From Sideroxydans lithotrophicus (GTDB lineage: Bacteria > Pseudomonadota > Gammaproteobacteria > Burkholderiales > Gallionellaceae), in NCBI GenBank assembly GCA_020723185.1, contig DYJI01000001.1:248001-312000 (forward strand): a stretch of DNA of 64,000 nucleotides. Direction: 5' to 3'. Position 1 is the first letter of the stretch, and each line of letters begins with the position of its first letter. Below the pieces are notes generated by a model. It was given only the letters and a program-made list of their open reading frames with translations. It was not told where the DNA came from and made no database searches. Below are positions 10,361 to 19,049 of this stretch, in pieces. Made by a program: the position numbers and the translations under genes.

Positions 10361-13039
10361 TTATTTCTTGCTGGTCTTCTTGGCTGCCGGTTTTTTGGCA
10401 GTTGGCTTCTTTGCGGTGGTTTTCGCGGTCGTGGACTTGGCGGTGCTGGCCTTTTTCACCGCAGGTTTCTCGGCAGCAGTTTTGGCTGTGGCCTTCTTGG
10501 CCGTGCTCTTGGGTTTGGCGGCGGGTTTTTCTTCCGCCGTTTCCTTGGTCTTCTTGTTAGTCGCGGCTTTCTTTGTCGCTGCCTTTTTCACCGTCTTGCC
10601 CGAGCCGCCCTTCGCTGCTTTGGCGGCGATCATCTCCAGCGCTTCTTCCAGCGTCACCGCTTCCGGCGTCACGTCCTTGGGCAGGGTGGCGTTGATCTTG
10701 CCATGGCGCACGTAAGGACCATAGCGTCCGCTGCACACTTCGATGGGAGCCTTGTCGTCCGGGTGTTCGCCCAAGGTGCGCAGCACGGCGGCGCCGCCGG
10801 TCTTGGCTTGCGCCAGCAGTTCCACGCAGCGCTCGAGGCCGATGTCGAAGATGCTGTCGGTCTTGGGGATGGATTTGAATTTGCCGTCGTGGCCGATGTA
10901 AGGACCGAAGCGACCGATGTTGACGATGACCTTCTTGCCGGTCTCGGGGTGAGCGCCGACTTCTCTTGGAAGCGAGAGCAGCTTTAGCGCGGAGCCAAGG
11001 TCGGCGTTCTCCAGCGGCAGTTCTTTGGGCCAGGAGACGCGCTTGGGTTTGGTTTTTGCGCCCTCTTCCATCTCGCCGAGTTGCACGTAAGGACCATAGG
11101 GGCCGCGCAACAACAGCACGATCTGGTTGGTCTCGGGATGGTGACCGAGCTCACGGCGTGCTTCGCCTGCATCCTCTTCGACCAGGCTGCGGGTGTAGTC
11201 GCACTCAGGATAGCCGGTGCAACCGATGAAGCTGCCGCGCTTACCGAGACGCTTGGAGAGCGGCTTGCCGCACTTGGGACAGGCTTCTTCCAGCACTTCA
11301 GTGCCGGGGCGATCGACGTCTTTCTTCGAGACTATGAGTTTGTTGAAGCCCTTCCAGAACTCATCCAGCACGGGAATCCAGTCGCGCTTGCCTTCCGAGA
11401 TGTCATCCAGCTCGTCTTCGAGGTTGGCGGTGAAACCGTAATCGACGTAGCGCGTGAAGTGCTCGTTGAGGAACTTGATCACCACGCGGCCCACGTCGGT
11501 AGGCATGAAGCGTTTCTTGTCGAGCGTGGCGTATTCGCGCGCCTGCAAGGTGGAGATGATGGTGGCGTAAGTGGAAGGACGGCCGATGCCGTATTCTTCC
11601 AGCGCTTTCACCAGGCTGGCTTCGGAGTAGCGCGGCGGCGGCTGGGTGAAGTGTTGTTCGCCGTAGAGCTTGTCGATGGGCAGCACATCGCCTTCTGCGA
11701 GCGGCGGCAGCTTGGCGCTGTCCTCTTCCTCGGCATCGTCCACGTCTTCCATGTATACGCCGATGAAGCCGGGGAACACCAGTGTCTGTCCGCTGGCGCG
11801 GAACAGGGTGTCGTCGCTGCTCAAACGGATATCAACGCTCACGGTGTCGAAACGCGCGGGCGACATCTGGCAGGCCAGCGTGCGCTTCCAGATCATCTCG
11901 TACAGACGCAACTGGTCGATGTTCAGGTGGTCGCGCAGGCTGTCCGGCGTGCGCAGGATGGAGGTGGGGCGGATGGCTTCGTGCGCTTCCTGCGCGTTCT
12001 TGGCCTTGCTCTTGTAAACGGGCTGTTTGGCGGGCAGGTACTCGGCGCTGAAGTTGTCGCCGATGTACTGGCGAATCTCGGCGACGGCTTCGTTGGCGAG
12101 ATTCACCGAGTCGGTACGCATGTAGGTGATGAGACCGATGGTCTGGCCGCCGATGTCAACACCTTCATACAAGGACTGCGCGGTACGCATGGTGCGGTCT
12201 GAGGTCATGCCCAGTTTGCGCACAGCTTCCTGTTGCAGGGTGGAAGTGGTGAACGGGCCCGCCGGACTGCGCTGCTTGCCTTTCTTCTCCACGCGCACGA
12301 CCTTGGGCGGCAATTTGGCATCGGCCAGCTTGGCGTGGATGGCGTCGTATTCGGCTTGGCTGCCTATACTGAGTTGTTCCAGCTTCTTGCCTTGGAACTG
12401 GAACAGCTTGGCCTTGAACGGGATGCTGTTCTTTTGGCTATCCAGATGCACCGACCAGTATTCCTGGCTCTTGAATTTCTCTATCTCCAGTTCGCGCTCG
12501 ACGATGAGACGCAGCGCGGGGCTCTGCACGCGACCGGCGGAAAGACCGGGGCGGATCTTGCGCCACAGCAGCGGCGACAGGTTGAAGCCGACCAGGTAAT
12601 CCAGCGCGCGGCGCGCCTGCTGGGCGTTGACCAGCGGCATGGAGATTTCCCTGGGTTTTGTGATGGCTTCTCGGACGGCACTTTGGGTAATCTCGTAAAA
12701 GACGACGCGCTGCATGTTCTTGCTTCTGAGTGCGCGCTTACTTTTAAGTAATTCCGCAATATGCCAAGCTATCGCCTCACCCTCGCGATCCGGGTCGGGA
12801 GCCAGGTAGATGTTGTCCGCTACAGCAGCAGCTTTCGCAATGGCGTCGACATGCTTGGAATTTCGAGCGATTGTTTCGTAATCCATGGCATAGCCGTTAT
12901 CAACGTCAACAGCACCATTCTTCGGTACGAGGTCGCGCACATGACCATACGAGGCCAACACCTCAAAGTCCTTGCCAAGATATTTTTTGAGTGTCTTGGC
13001 CTTGGCGGGAGACTCAACTATTAGCAGATTGGTTGCCAT
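10361..13039 (-). CDS. topA: DNA topoisomerase I (type IA) with basic tail
   Basis: TopA relaxes negative supercoils. The TOPRIM domain begins LLIVESPAKAKTLKKYLG and has APDPDREGEAIAWHI; the catalytic tyrosine is in GLITYMRTDSVNLA (Y306). After the core come one four-Cys zinc ribbon (CPKCGKPL...GCTGYPECDY) and several degenerate C-terminal repeats of the GRFGPYIGHDGKF / GRYGPYVRHGK type. The last 90 or so residues are almost only K, A, T, P and S, like a histone H1 tail, and probably bind DNA non-specifically or in protein contacts. ATG at 13039. Lies 9 bp downstream of smg, probably co-transcribed with smg and dprA. Confidence 0.97.
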   Translation of the reverse strand: MATNLLIVESPAKAKTLKKYLGKDFEVLASYGHVRDLVPKNGAVDVDNGYAMDYETIARNSKHVDAIAKAAAVADNIYLAPDPDREGEAIAWHIAELLKSKRALRSKNMQRVVFYEITQSAVREAITKPREISMPLVNAQQARRALDYLVGFNLSPLLWRKIRPGLSAGRVQSPALRLIVERELEIEKFKSQEYWSVHLDSQKNSIPFKAKLFQFQGKKLEQLSIGSQAEYDAIHAKLADAKLPPKVVRVEKKGKQRSPAGPFTTSTLQQEAVRKLGMTSDRTMRTAQSLYEGVDIGGQTIGLITYMRTDSVNLANEAVAEIRQYIGDNFSAEYLPAKQPVYKSKAKNAQEAHEAIRPTSILRTPDSLRDHLNIDQLRLYEMIWKRTLACQMSPARFDTVSVDIRLSSDDTLFRASGQTLVFPGFIGVYMEDVDDAEEEDSAKLPPLAEGDVLPIDKLYGEQHFTQPPPRYSEASLVKALEEYGIGRPSTYATIISTLQAREYATLDKKRFMPTDVGRVVIKFLNEHFTRYVDYGFTANLEDELDDISEGKRDWIPVLDEFWKGFNKLIVSKKDVDRPGTEVLEEACPKCGKPLSKRLGKRGSFIGCTGYPECDYTRSLVEEDAGEARRELGHHPETNQIVLLLRGPYGPYVQLGEMEEGAKTKPKRVSWPKELPLENADLGSALKLLSLPREVGAHPETGKKVIVNIGRFGPYIGHDGKFKSIPKTDSIFDIGLERCVELLAQAKTGGAAVLRTLGEHPDDKAPIEVCSGRYGPYVRHGKINATLPKDVTPEAVTLEEALEMIAAKAAKGGSGKTVKKAATKKAATNKKTKETAEEKPAAKPKSTAKKATAKTAAEKPAVKKASTAKSTTAKTTAKKPTAKKPAAKKTSKK

Positions 13040-13048
13040 AGGCGGATT

Positions 13049-13504
13049 CTAGTGTAGTGGTGTTGTGCCGGAAGGCGTAAGCAGGTCTTCGATCAACATG
13101 GGGTCCAGCTCCTCATGCTGGCTCCATAACACCATGAGCATGATGAGTTTGACTTTGTCCAACTGAAGGCCTTCCCGATCGAGTGCGACAGCCCGGTCGA
13201 TGATCATTTCCCGCTCGATGGGGGATATGAACTTGTTGTGCTCCCAGAACCTCAGGAATTGAAGGGCTTCAGAGCTGATGCGCTTCTGTTCGTAATCGGA
13301 ATATAGCCGAAAGCCACTGTGATTGATGCTGTCGGGATACTTTGCCTGGGTAAGCTGCTGCAAGCCGGACAGCCAGAGCAAAGCTTGATTGATATCCTCT
13401 TCCTCAAACCCGGCAGCAGTGAGCTTCAGCGAAAGTTTGTCGTGATCGGGATAGCTGCCGAGATCGAAATAACTCTCGAACAGGAATAGAAGGATATCGA
13501 ACAT
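13049..13504 (-). CDS. smg: Smg family protein (DUF494)
   Basis: A 151-residue acidic, helical protein starting MFDILLFLFESYFDLGSYPDHDKLSLKLTAAGF, the conserved opening of the Smg/DUF494 family. In many beta- and gammaproteobacteria it sits next to dprA and topA, as here. Its biochemical role is not established; the name comes from the E. coli gene order. It lies 12 bp downstream of dprA and 9 bp upstream of topA, so the three are probably one transcript. Confidence 0.9.
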   Translation of the reverse strand: MFDILLFLFESYFDLGSYPDHDKLSLKLTAAGFEEEDINQALLWLSGLQQLTQAKYPDSINHSGFRLYSDYEQKRISSEALQFLRFWEHNKFISPIEREMIIDRAVALDREGLQLDKVKLIMLMVLWSQHEELDPMLIEDLLTPSGTTPLH

Positions 13505-13516
13505 GAAATATGGATA

Positions 13517-14587
13517 TTAGGAGATGCGTTGATACAACCCGCCGGGCAGACATGCGATATGCCCGTCAAGTTCAAGTTGCAACAGGATGGCTGATAGCTC
13601 GCTTATCGTCAAGCCGCTACGCAGCGCGAGCGCTTCAGCATCTATGGGGTCGTAGCCAAGGTGATCGAACAGAGGATGCTCAACGGAGGAGTCGTTCAAA
13701 GGACCATCATGAATGGAAATACCGAGCTCATCCAAGATGTCATTTATCCCCTCCACCAGTTTTGCACCTTGTTTGATCAGCGCGTGGCAACCCCGTGCAT
13801 GGGGGGAATGGATGGACCCCGGGATGGCGAATACATCCTTACCTTGCTCCGCCGCCAGACGGGCAGTTATCAGAGAGCCGCTCTGGATAGAGGCCTCAAC
13901 GACCAGACAACCAAGGCCAAGTCCACTGATGATACGGTTACGGCGGGGAAAGTTTGCTGCCAAAGGCGGCGTGCCAAGAGGGAACTCGGAAACGATGGTT
14001 CCGGACTGGGCGAGCGTGTGTGCCAGATCCCGGTTTGAAGCGGGATAGACCTTATCAAGCCCGGTGCCGACCACAGCAATACTCGCGGCACGTCCTTTCA
14101 GACCGCCGATATGCGCTGCTGTGTCTATGCCCTGTGCCAAGCCACTGACAACACACAGGCCCGCTTCCGAAGCAGCGCGAGCGAACGCTTCTGCGTTGCG
14201 TACTCCCTGCGATGAAGCATTGCGGCTTCCAACGATGGACAAAGCAGGTGCATTCAACAGATCGAGCCTGCCTTTAACAAACAGCAACAAAGGCGGGTCT
14301 GAAATGTTCAAAAGAGATTTTGGGTACTCCTCGTCGGCGATAGTGACGACATGGTTAAGCCCGTCATCCAGCCAAGCAGAGACAGTATCGACAAGAGAGG
14401 GATCGAAGTCTGCAGAGATCGATCGTGCGACAGCAGGTTTTACATAAGGGGAAAGCGCGGCAAGCGGTTGATCGAAGACGGCCGTTGGTGAACCGAATAC
14501 CGATAACAGCCTGCGCTGGCTTTCGAGGCCCAGCCCCGGAACCGTGCAGAGCCGGAGCCAAGCAACGAGACCAGAGTCAACGGCCAT
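13517..14587 (-). CDS. dprA: DNA-processing protein DprA
   Basis: DprA binds incoming single-stranded DNA in natural transformation and loads RecA. The Rossmann-fold core is clear: LLNISDPPLLLFVKG, SIVGSRNAS, VVSGLAQGIDTAAHIGGL, VVGTGLDKVYPASN and FPRRNRIISGL. A C-terminal winged-helix-like segment follows (LGYDPIDAEALALRSGLTISELS). The 356-residue length is normal. The ATG at 14587 directly abuts the TAG of the LysM gene (TAGATG), so translation is probably coupled. No other competence gene is in the window, so transformation is not shown. Confidence 0.95.
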   Translation of the reverse strand: MAVDSGLVAWLRLCTVPGLGLESQRRLLSVFGSPTAVFDQPLAALSPYVKPAVARSISADFDPSLVDTVSAWLDDGLNHVVTIADEEYPKSLLNISDPPLLLFVKGRLDLLNAPALSIVGSRNASSQGVRNAEAFARAASEAGLCVVSGLAQGIDTAAHIGGLKGRAASIAVVGTGLDKVYPASNRDLAHTLAQSGTIVSEFPLGTPPLAANFPRRNRIISGLGLGCLVVEASIQSGSLITARLAAEQGKDVFAIPGSIHSPHARGCHALIKQGAKLVEGINDILDELGISIHDGPLNDSSVEHPLFDHLGYDPIDAEALALRSGLTISELSAILLQLELDGHIACLPGGLYQRIS

Positions 14588-15631
14588 CTATTCCGGGTTG
14601 CGGGCGCTATCCAGGAGCTGCACCGGTAGTTTGGTTTCCATGACCAAGGCATATGAGACTTTGTTGAATACACGGAATACCATGACCAAACCATAGCGCA
14701 TATCCGGGAGATTGATATTGGGTGTGAACCAGCCTTTCGTTCTTATAACCTCGCCCTTTTGATACAGCCCGAGGATGTGGCCGACTTCGAGACCGTCACG
14801 TCGGCCTTTGTTCAGCGTGATAACCGCATGTTGACCGGCTTGTTGCACGCCACCGTAGATCGAGATGACCTTGGCGGATATCTGATCCTCAGGAGCATGC
14901 GGCAGATAATTGGGGCTGAAACCGGTGGCCGCCTGGGCAAAATAATCGCCTTTGTTGATCTCCAGGATCGCATTGGTGATGCGCAAGGTGCTGGGATCAC
15001 CGAACTTTTCAACGTTTGCGTCACCGAGATAAAGAACCTCTTGTCCAAGTTCTTCATCCGTATCGGGATCGACGAACTTCACATTCGGGCGATAGATTTG
15101 CCACTGTGAACCTTTGTCCGAAGGCAAGTTCTGCGCGTATGCCAAATCATTGACGGACAGCAGCGTGCGTTGTTCATAGGTTCCAACCAACTTGGGAGCC
15201 TCATCCAGCTCTTCCTCGTCGACCACCAGTGGGCGTTGCAAAAACGAGGCAATCACATCTAGCGGGATAGCTGGAATCGCCTCGGTGTTCTGGGCTACAA
15301 CACGCACTTTAGGCTCGAGCTTGACGATACTCGACGGGGTAACGGGCTCAGGTGCAACCGCAGGCGGGGTTGTGGTCAATGTCCCCGTGGTGCGATCCAG
15401 ATACACCAGGTCGCCAGGATAAATCCAATGCGGATCCTTGATGGCTTGTTTATTCAAAGCCCATATCTCGGGCCATTTCCACGGGTCTTTGAAAAACATC
15501 GCCGAGATGTCCCACAAAGTATCGCCCTTGACGACGACATAGCGATCCGGCGCATCTTCGCGGATCTGCAATATGTCTGCGGAGGCAACGATGGGCAACA
15601 GAAAGCAAATCAGCGATATAATCTTGCGCAT
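14588..15631 (-). CDS. Secreted LysM peptidoglycan-binding protein
   Basis: A 347-residue protein with a cleavable signal peptide (MRKIISLICFLLPIVASA) and one N-terminal LysM domain (YVVVKGDTLWDISAMFFKDPWKWPEIW ... HWIYPGDLVYL, residues about 30-80 of the mature form). The rest has no domain I recognise, but ends in conserved strands with LNKGRRDGLEVGHILGLY, typical of the LysM protein found upstream of dprA in many betaproteobacteria. It is likely a periplasmic or outer-membrane-associated peptidoglycan binder. The longer frame to 15694 would put 21 residues before the signal peptide; the ATG at 15631 is preferred. Divergent from def. Confidence 0.9.
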   Translation of the reverse strand: MRKIISLICFLLPIVASADILQIREDAPDRYVVVKGDTLWDISAMFFKDPWKWPEIWALNKQAIKDPHWIYPGDLVYLDRTTGTLTTTPPAVAPEPVTPSSIVKLEPKVRVVAQNTEAIPAIPLDVIASFLQRPLVVDEEELDEAPKLVGTYEQRTLLSVNDLAYAQNLPSDKGSQWQIYRPNVKFVDPDTDEELGQEVLYLGDANVEKFGDPSTLRITNAILEINKGDYFAQAATGFSPNYLPHAPEDQISAKVISIYGGVQQAGQHAVITLNKGRRDGLEVGHILGLYQKGEVIRTKGWFTPNINLPDMRYGLVMVFRVFNKVSYALVMETKLPVQLLDSARNPE

Positions 15632-15720
15632 GGAAAACCCCAGCAAAGTAATGAAATGCGGTGCAAAGTTTGTGCACCTGTTTAAATTCTGCATCTAGTC
15701 TCTTAAGTTGGCAAGCATTT

Positions 15721-16224
15721 ATGGCGTTACTACCCATTATCAAATATCCAGATCCACGGCTGCATAAGGTGGCCAAGCCGGTTGCTGCGGTGACCCAGCA
15801 GACTCGGAAGTTGATCAAGGATATGAGTGAAACGATGTATGCCGCACCAGGTATCGGACTCGCTGCGACCCAGATCGATGTGCATGAGCAGATCGTCGTG
15901 ATCGATGTGTCTGAAACCCACGACGAACTGAGAGTCTTCATCAATCCAGTCATCCTGGAGCTTGATGGTGTCGAGGAGAGCGAAGAGGGTTGCCTGTCGG
16001 TCCCGGGCATCTATGAGACCGTGAAACGGGCTAACCGGGTCAAGGTCCAGGCGCTGAACGAGAACGGCGAAACGTTCCAGCTGGAAGCAGATGGTCTGCT
16101 GGCGGTCTGCATCCAGCATGAGATCGACCATCTACAAGGCAAGGTGTTCGTCGAGCATCTTTCCCATCTTAAACAAACCCGCATCCGCGCGAAGTTGAAG
16201 AAACAGCGGCGCGAGACGTTGTAG
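15721..16224 (+). CDS. def: Peptide deformylase
   Basis: Def removes the formyl group from the N-terminal methionine of nascent proteins; a metal ion (Fe2+ in vivo) is held by one Cys and two His. All three motifs are present: GIGLAATQ at 44-51, EGCLSVPG with the metal ligand C91, and QHEIDHLQG with H133 and H137 and catalytic E134. The frame extends to 15661, but ATG at 15721 ([11 protein letters not shown]) is the family start and gives 167 residues. First gene of a run def-fmt-rsmB-DUF4390-ntrY-ntrX-like; fmt, the enzyme that adds the formyl group, follows after 8 bp. Confidence 0.97.
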   Translation: MALLPIIKYPDPRLHKVAKPVAAVTQQTRKLIKDMSETMYAAPGIGLAATQIDVHEQIVVIDVSETHDELRVFINPVILELDGVEESEEGCLSVPGIYETVKRANRVKVQALNENGETFQLEADGLLAVCIQHEIDHLQGKVFVEHLSHLKQTRIRAKLKKQRRETL

Positions 16225-16232
16225 AACGCAAC

Positions 16233-17171
16233 GTGGATATCATCTTTGCAGGAACGCCACATTTCGCGGCAAGCGCGCTGGCCGCCTTGCTGAAAACCAG
16301 GCACAAGGTACTGGCCGTGCTTACACAGCCAGACCGGCCGGCCGGCCGGGGCATGCAAATGACCGCAAGCCCGGTGAAAGAACTCGCGCTCGAACATGAC
16401 CTCCCCGTACTGCAGCCCGCGTCCCTGAAGTCGGATGCCATACAGCAAACCTTGCGGGAGTTTCAGGCTGACGTCATGGTGGTGGCAGCCTATGGACTGA
16501 TCCTTCCTGCCGCAGTACTGGACATCCCGCGTCTGGGCTGTCTGAACATCCACGCTTCATTGCTCCCTAAATGGCGTGGCGCAGCACCGATACAACGCGC
16601 CATCCTGGCCGGCGACACAGAGACCGGCATCACCATCATGCAAATGGATGTGGGGTTGGATACGGGAGATATGCTATTCAAGTATCCCTGCCCCATCCTG
16701 AATACGGATGATGCTCGGACCTTGCATGACAAGCTGGCGGACTTGGGTGCCTCCGGTATCGTCGAGGCTTTGCAACGGCTGGAGGATGGCGGTGTGCAAC
16801 CGGAGAAGCAGGACGAAAGCAAAGCTTGCTACGCGGCAAAGTTGAGCAAGCAGGAGGCACTTATCGACTGGTCCGAGGATGCTGCTGTCCTGGAAAGGGC
16901 GGTGCGAGGCTACTATCCATTCCCCGTCGCACAAAGCGAGTTCAATGGAACGCCAATAAAAATACTGCGCGCCCGAACAGGGTTGAATGAAACAGCAAGT
17001 CCCGGAACGGTGTTGGCCGTGAACAAGAATGAAGTCGTGGTGGCATGCGGTCACGGCACATTGGCGCTGGAGGTGCTGCAAAAGCCGGGAGGGAAGCCAT
17101 TGGCGGCGGCACAATTCGTGCAGGGGTTCCCGCTCAAGATCGGCGACAGATTCGGTGGCGGCCAGCCGTGA
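16233..17171 (+). CDS. fmt: Methionyl-tRNA formyltransferase
   Basis: Fmt formylates Met-tRNA(fMet) with 10-formyl-THF for initiation. The 312-residue protein starts with GTG at 16233 (MDIIFAGTPHFAASALAALL) and has the catalytic region LNIHASLLPKWRGAAPIQRAI with the conserved Asn and His, then DVGLDTGDM with the catalytic Asp. The C-terminal tRNA-binding domain ends PLKIGDRFG. It is 8 bp downstream of def, and its TGA overlaps the GTG start of rsmB. Confidence 0.96.
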   Translation: MDIIFAGTPHFAASALAALLKTRHKVLAVLTQPDRPAGRGMQMTASPVKELALEHDLPVLQPASLKSDAIQQTLREFQADVMVVAAYGLILPAAVLDIPRLGCLNIHASLLPKWRGAAPIQRAILAGDTETGITIMQMDVGLDTGDMLFKYPCPILNTDDARTLHDKLADLGASGIVEALQRLEDGGVQPEKQDESKACYAAKLSKQEALIDWSEDAAVLERAVRGYYPFPVAQSEFNGTPIKILRARTGLNETASPGTVLAVNKNEVVVACGHGTLALEVLQKPGGKPLAAAQFVQGFPLKIGDRFGGGQP

Positions 17172-18445
17172 ATGTCATCCAGACCGAGGCGGCCGGCATC
17201 GTTCAGCGTGTGATGGGCGGGGGAAATCTGGATCGGGCACTCGCCGACAGGCTGGCGGAGAACCCCGATTACACACCGCAGCAAAGAGGGGCGCTTCAGG
17301 ATTTGAGTTACGGCACGGTCCGCTACCACTCGCGCTTGGCGTTCATGTTGGGAAAACTACTCGAGCGGCCTCCCCGCGATAAGCTGGTGTCGTACCTGTT
17401 GCTGGTAGCCTTGTACCAACTGGAATACAGCAAAGCCGGATCGCATGTGATCGTCGACCAAGCTGTGCGCGCGGCGAAGAGATTCAAGTCACCGGTCAGC
17501 GGTATGGTAAATGCCGTTCTTCGCAATTTCCTGCGTCAGCGCGAGAGTCTTCGCAAGGCAGCCGAGGCGGAGAAAGCGAGCCGCTATGCTTATCAGGACT
17601 GGTGGATACAAGAGATAGAACAACAGTACGGCGAACGCTCGACCAGCATCCTGCAGGCTGGCAACACGCACCCGCCGATGACGCTGAGAGTCAATCGACG
17701 ACTCGCGACAACCCAGAACTATATGGCATTGCTGGATACGGCGGGGATCAAAGTGCAGAGTGTGACAGCAGAAGCGCTGCTGCTCGCCCGACCGACACCG
17801 GTGGACCGTATACCCAAGTTCGCCGAAGGTTGGGTGTCGGTGCAGGATGCGGGGGCGCAGTGCGCGGCGTCGATAATCGGAGTCGAGGATGGCATGCGCG
17901 TACTCGACGTCTGTTCTGCACCGGGCGGCAAAGCGATGCATATGCTGGAGCGCGCGGACATCGAACTTGTGGCTATGGACAAGGATGATCAGCGGCTGGA
18001 CAGGGTCAGGCAGAACCTGCGCAGGGAAAAGCTGAACGCGGAAGTCATTTGCGGAGATGCCGCGCAACCAGGCGCATGGTGGGACGGCAAGCCGTTCCAG
18101 CGCATACTCGCGGACGTGCCTTGTTCGGCCTCTGGGGTCGTGCGTCGGCATCCCGATATCAAGTGGTTGAGAAGACCTGCTGACATTGCAGAGTTCGCCA
18201 GACAACAGCTCGGCATACTTCAAGCTGTTTGGCCGTTACTGGATTCGGGTGGTAAATTGCTTTACGCCACCTGTTCGGTATTCAGGCAGGAGAACCAGGA
18301 GGTTGTCGAACGGTTCCTGGCTACACATGTGGATGCGCATCAGGAGACTATCGAGCTGCCTTTTGCAAACGAACCGCCCGGACAATTGTTACCCTGCGAC
18401 CAGCACGATGGATTCTTCTATGCCTTGCTGCGCAAAGATGACTAG
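17168..18445 (+). CDS. rsmB: 16S rRNA (cytosine-967-C5)-methyltransferase RsmB
   Basis: RsmB (Sun/Fmu) methylates C967 of 16S rRNA with SAM. The 425-residue protein has an N-terminal NusB-like RNA-binding domain (residues about 1-140), then the Rossmann methyltransferase with SAM motif VLDVCSAPGGKAMHMLE, the DVPCSASG motif and LLYATCSVF; the two Cys of the last motifs are the catalytic pair. The GTG at 17168 overlaps the fmt stop and gives the family N-terminus (MNVIQTEAAGIVQRVM); the frame itself runs upstream to 17045 inside fmt. Overlaps the next gene by 8 bp. Confidence 0.95.
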   Translation: MNVIQTEAAGIVQRVMGGGNLDRALADRLAENPDYTPQQRGALQDLSYGTVRYHSRLAFMLGKLLERPPRDKLVSYLLLVALYQLEYSKAGSHVIVDQAVRAAKRFKSPVSGMVNAVLRNFLRQRESLRKAAEAEKASRYAYQDWWIQEIEQQYGERSTSILQAGNTHPPMTLRVNRRLATTQNYMALLDTAGIKVQSVTAEALLLARPTPVDRIPKFAEGWVSVQDAGAQCAASIIGVEDGMRVLDVCSAPGGKAMHMLERADIELVAMDKDDQRLDRVRQNLRREKLNAEVICGDAAQPGAWWDGKPFQRILADVPCSASGVVRRHPDIKWLRRPADIAEFARQQLGILQAVWPLLDSGGKLLYATCSVFRQENQEVVERFLATHVDAHQETIELPFANEPPGQLLPCDQHDGFFYALLRKDD

Positions 18446-19049
18446 AGCACTGATGCGAAGCCTCTGCGCCTTGGGACTGATCCTTGGCGCAGCGAACGCT
18501 ATTGCGGACGGCATCGAGGTAAAAAAAGCAGAAGCGCGGCTGACCAGCGAGGGTTATTTGGTCTCCGCAGATTTCGAGATCCGGTTGCCTCCGCCGGTAG
18601 AGGAGGCTCTGAAGCGGGGGGTGACGCTGTATTTTGAAAGCGAACTGTCGGTACACCGTTCGCGCTGGTACTGGATGGACAGCGAGATCGCCACCCACAC
18701 ACAGACCAGCAAACTTTCGTTCAACACACTGACCCAGCAATATCGCCTGACCCGCGGCGGTTTGTATCAGAGCTTCCTGTCCCTGCCGGATGCCTTGCGT
18801 ATCCTGGGGAGGCAAGTCGCGCCGCCGATAGAAGTTTCTCGTCTTGATATGTCCGGTGGCGGTTATTTTTCCAGGCTGGTAAAGAAAGGCAGTCAGGTTG
18901 GCGCAACCGCCTGGATGAGTCTGGATATCACGCAATTGCCGAAACCGATGCAGTTGAACGCGCTGACCAGCGACCAATGGAAAGTCGAATCGGAACGCTT
19001 TCACTGGGATATCAGCCCTGAGCCCCCAGCAGAAGAAGGTGCGCAATGA
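18438..19049 (+). CDS. Secreted DUF4390 protein
   Basis: A 203-residue protein with a signal peptide (MRSLCALGLILGAANAIADG) and a beta-rich mature part with YLVSADFEIRLPPPVEEALKRGVTLYFESE and RSRWYWMDSE, matching the DUF4390 family of betaproteobacteria. Function is unknown. It overlaps rsmB by 8 bp and the NtrY-like kinase by 4 bp, so it is translated with the two-component genes. In relatives it also sits directly before this kinase, suggesting a periplasmic accessory or sensing role. Start may be ATG 18438 or ATG 18453. Confidence 0.85.
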   Translation: MTRALMRSLCALGLILGAANAIADGIEVKKAEARLTSEGYLVSADFEIRLPPPVEEALKRGVTLYFESELSVHRSRWYWMDSEIATHTQTSKLSFNTLTQQYRLTRGGLYQSFLSLPDALRILGRQVAPPIEVSRLDMSGGGYFSRLVKKGSQVGATAWMSLDITQLPKPMQLNALTSDQWKVESERFHWDISPEPPAEEGAQ

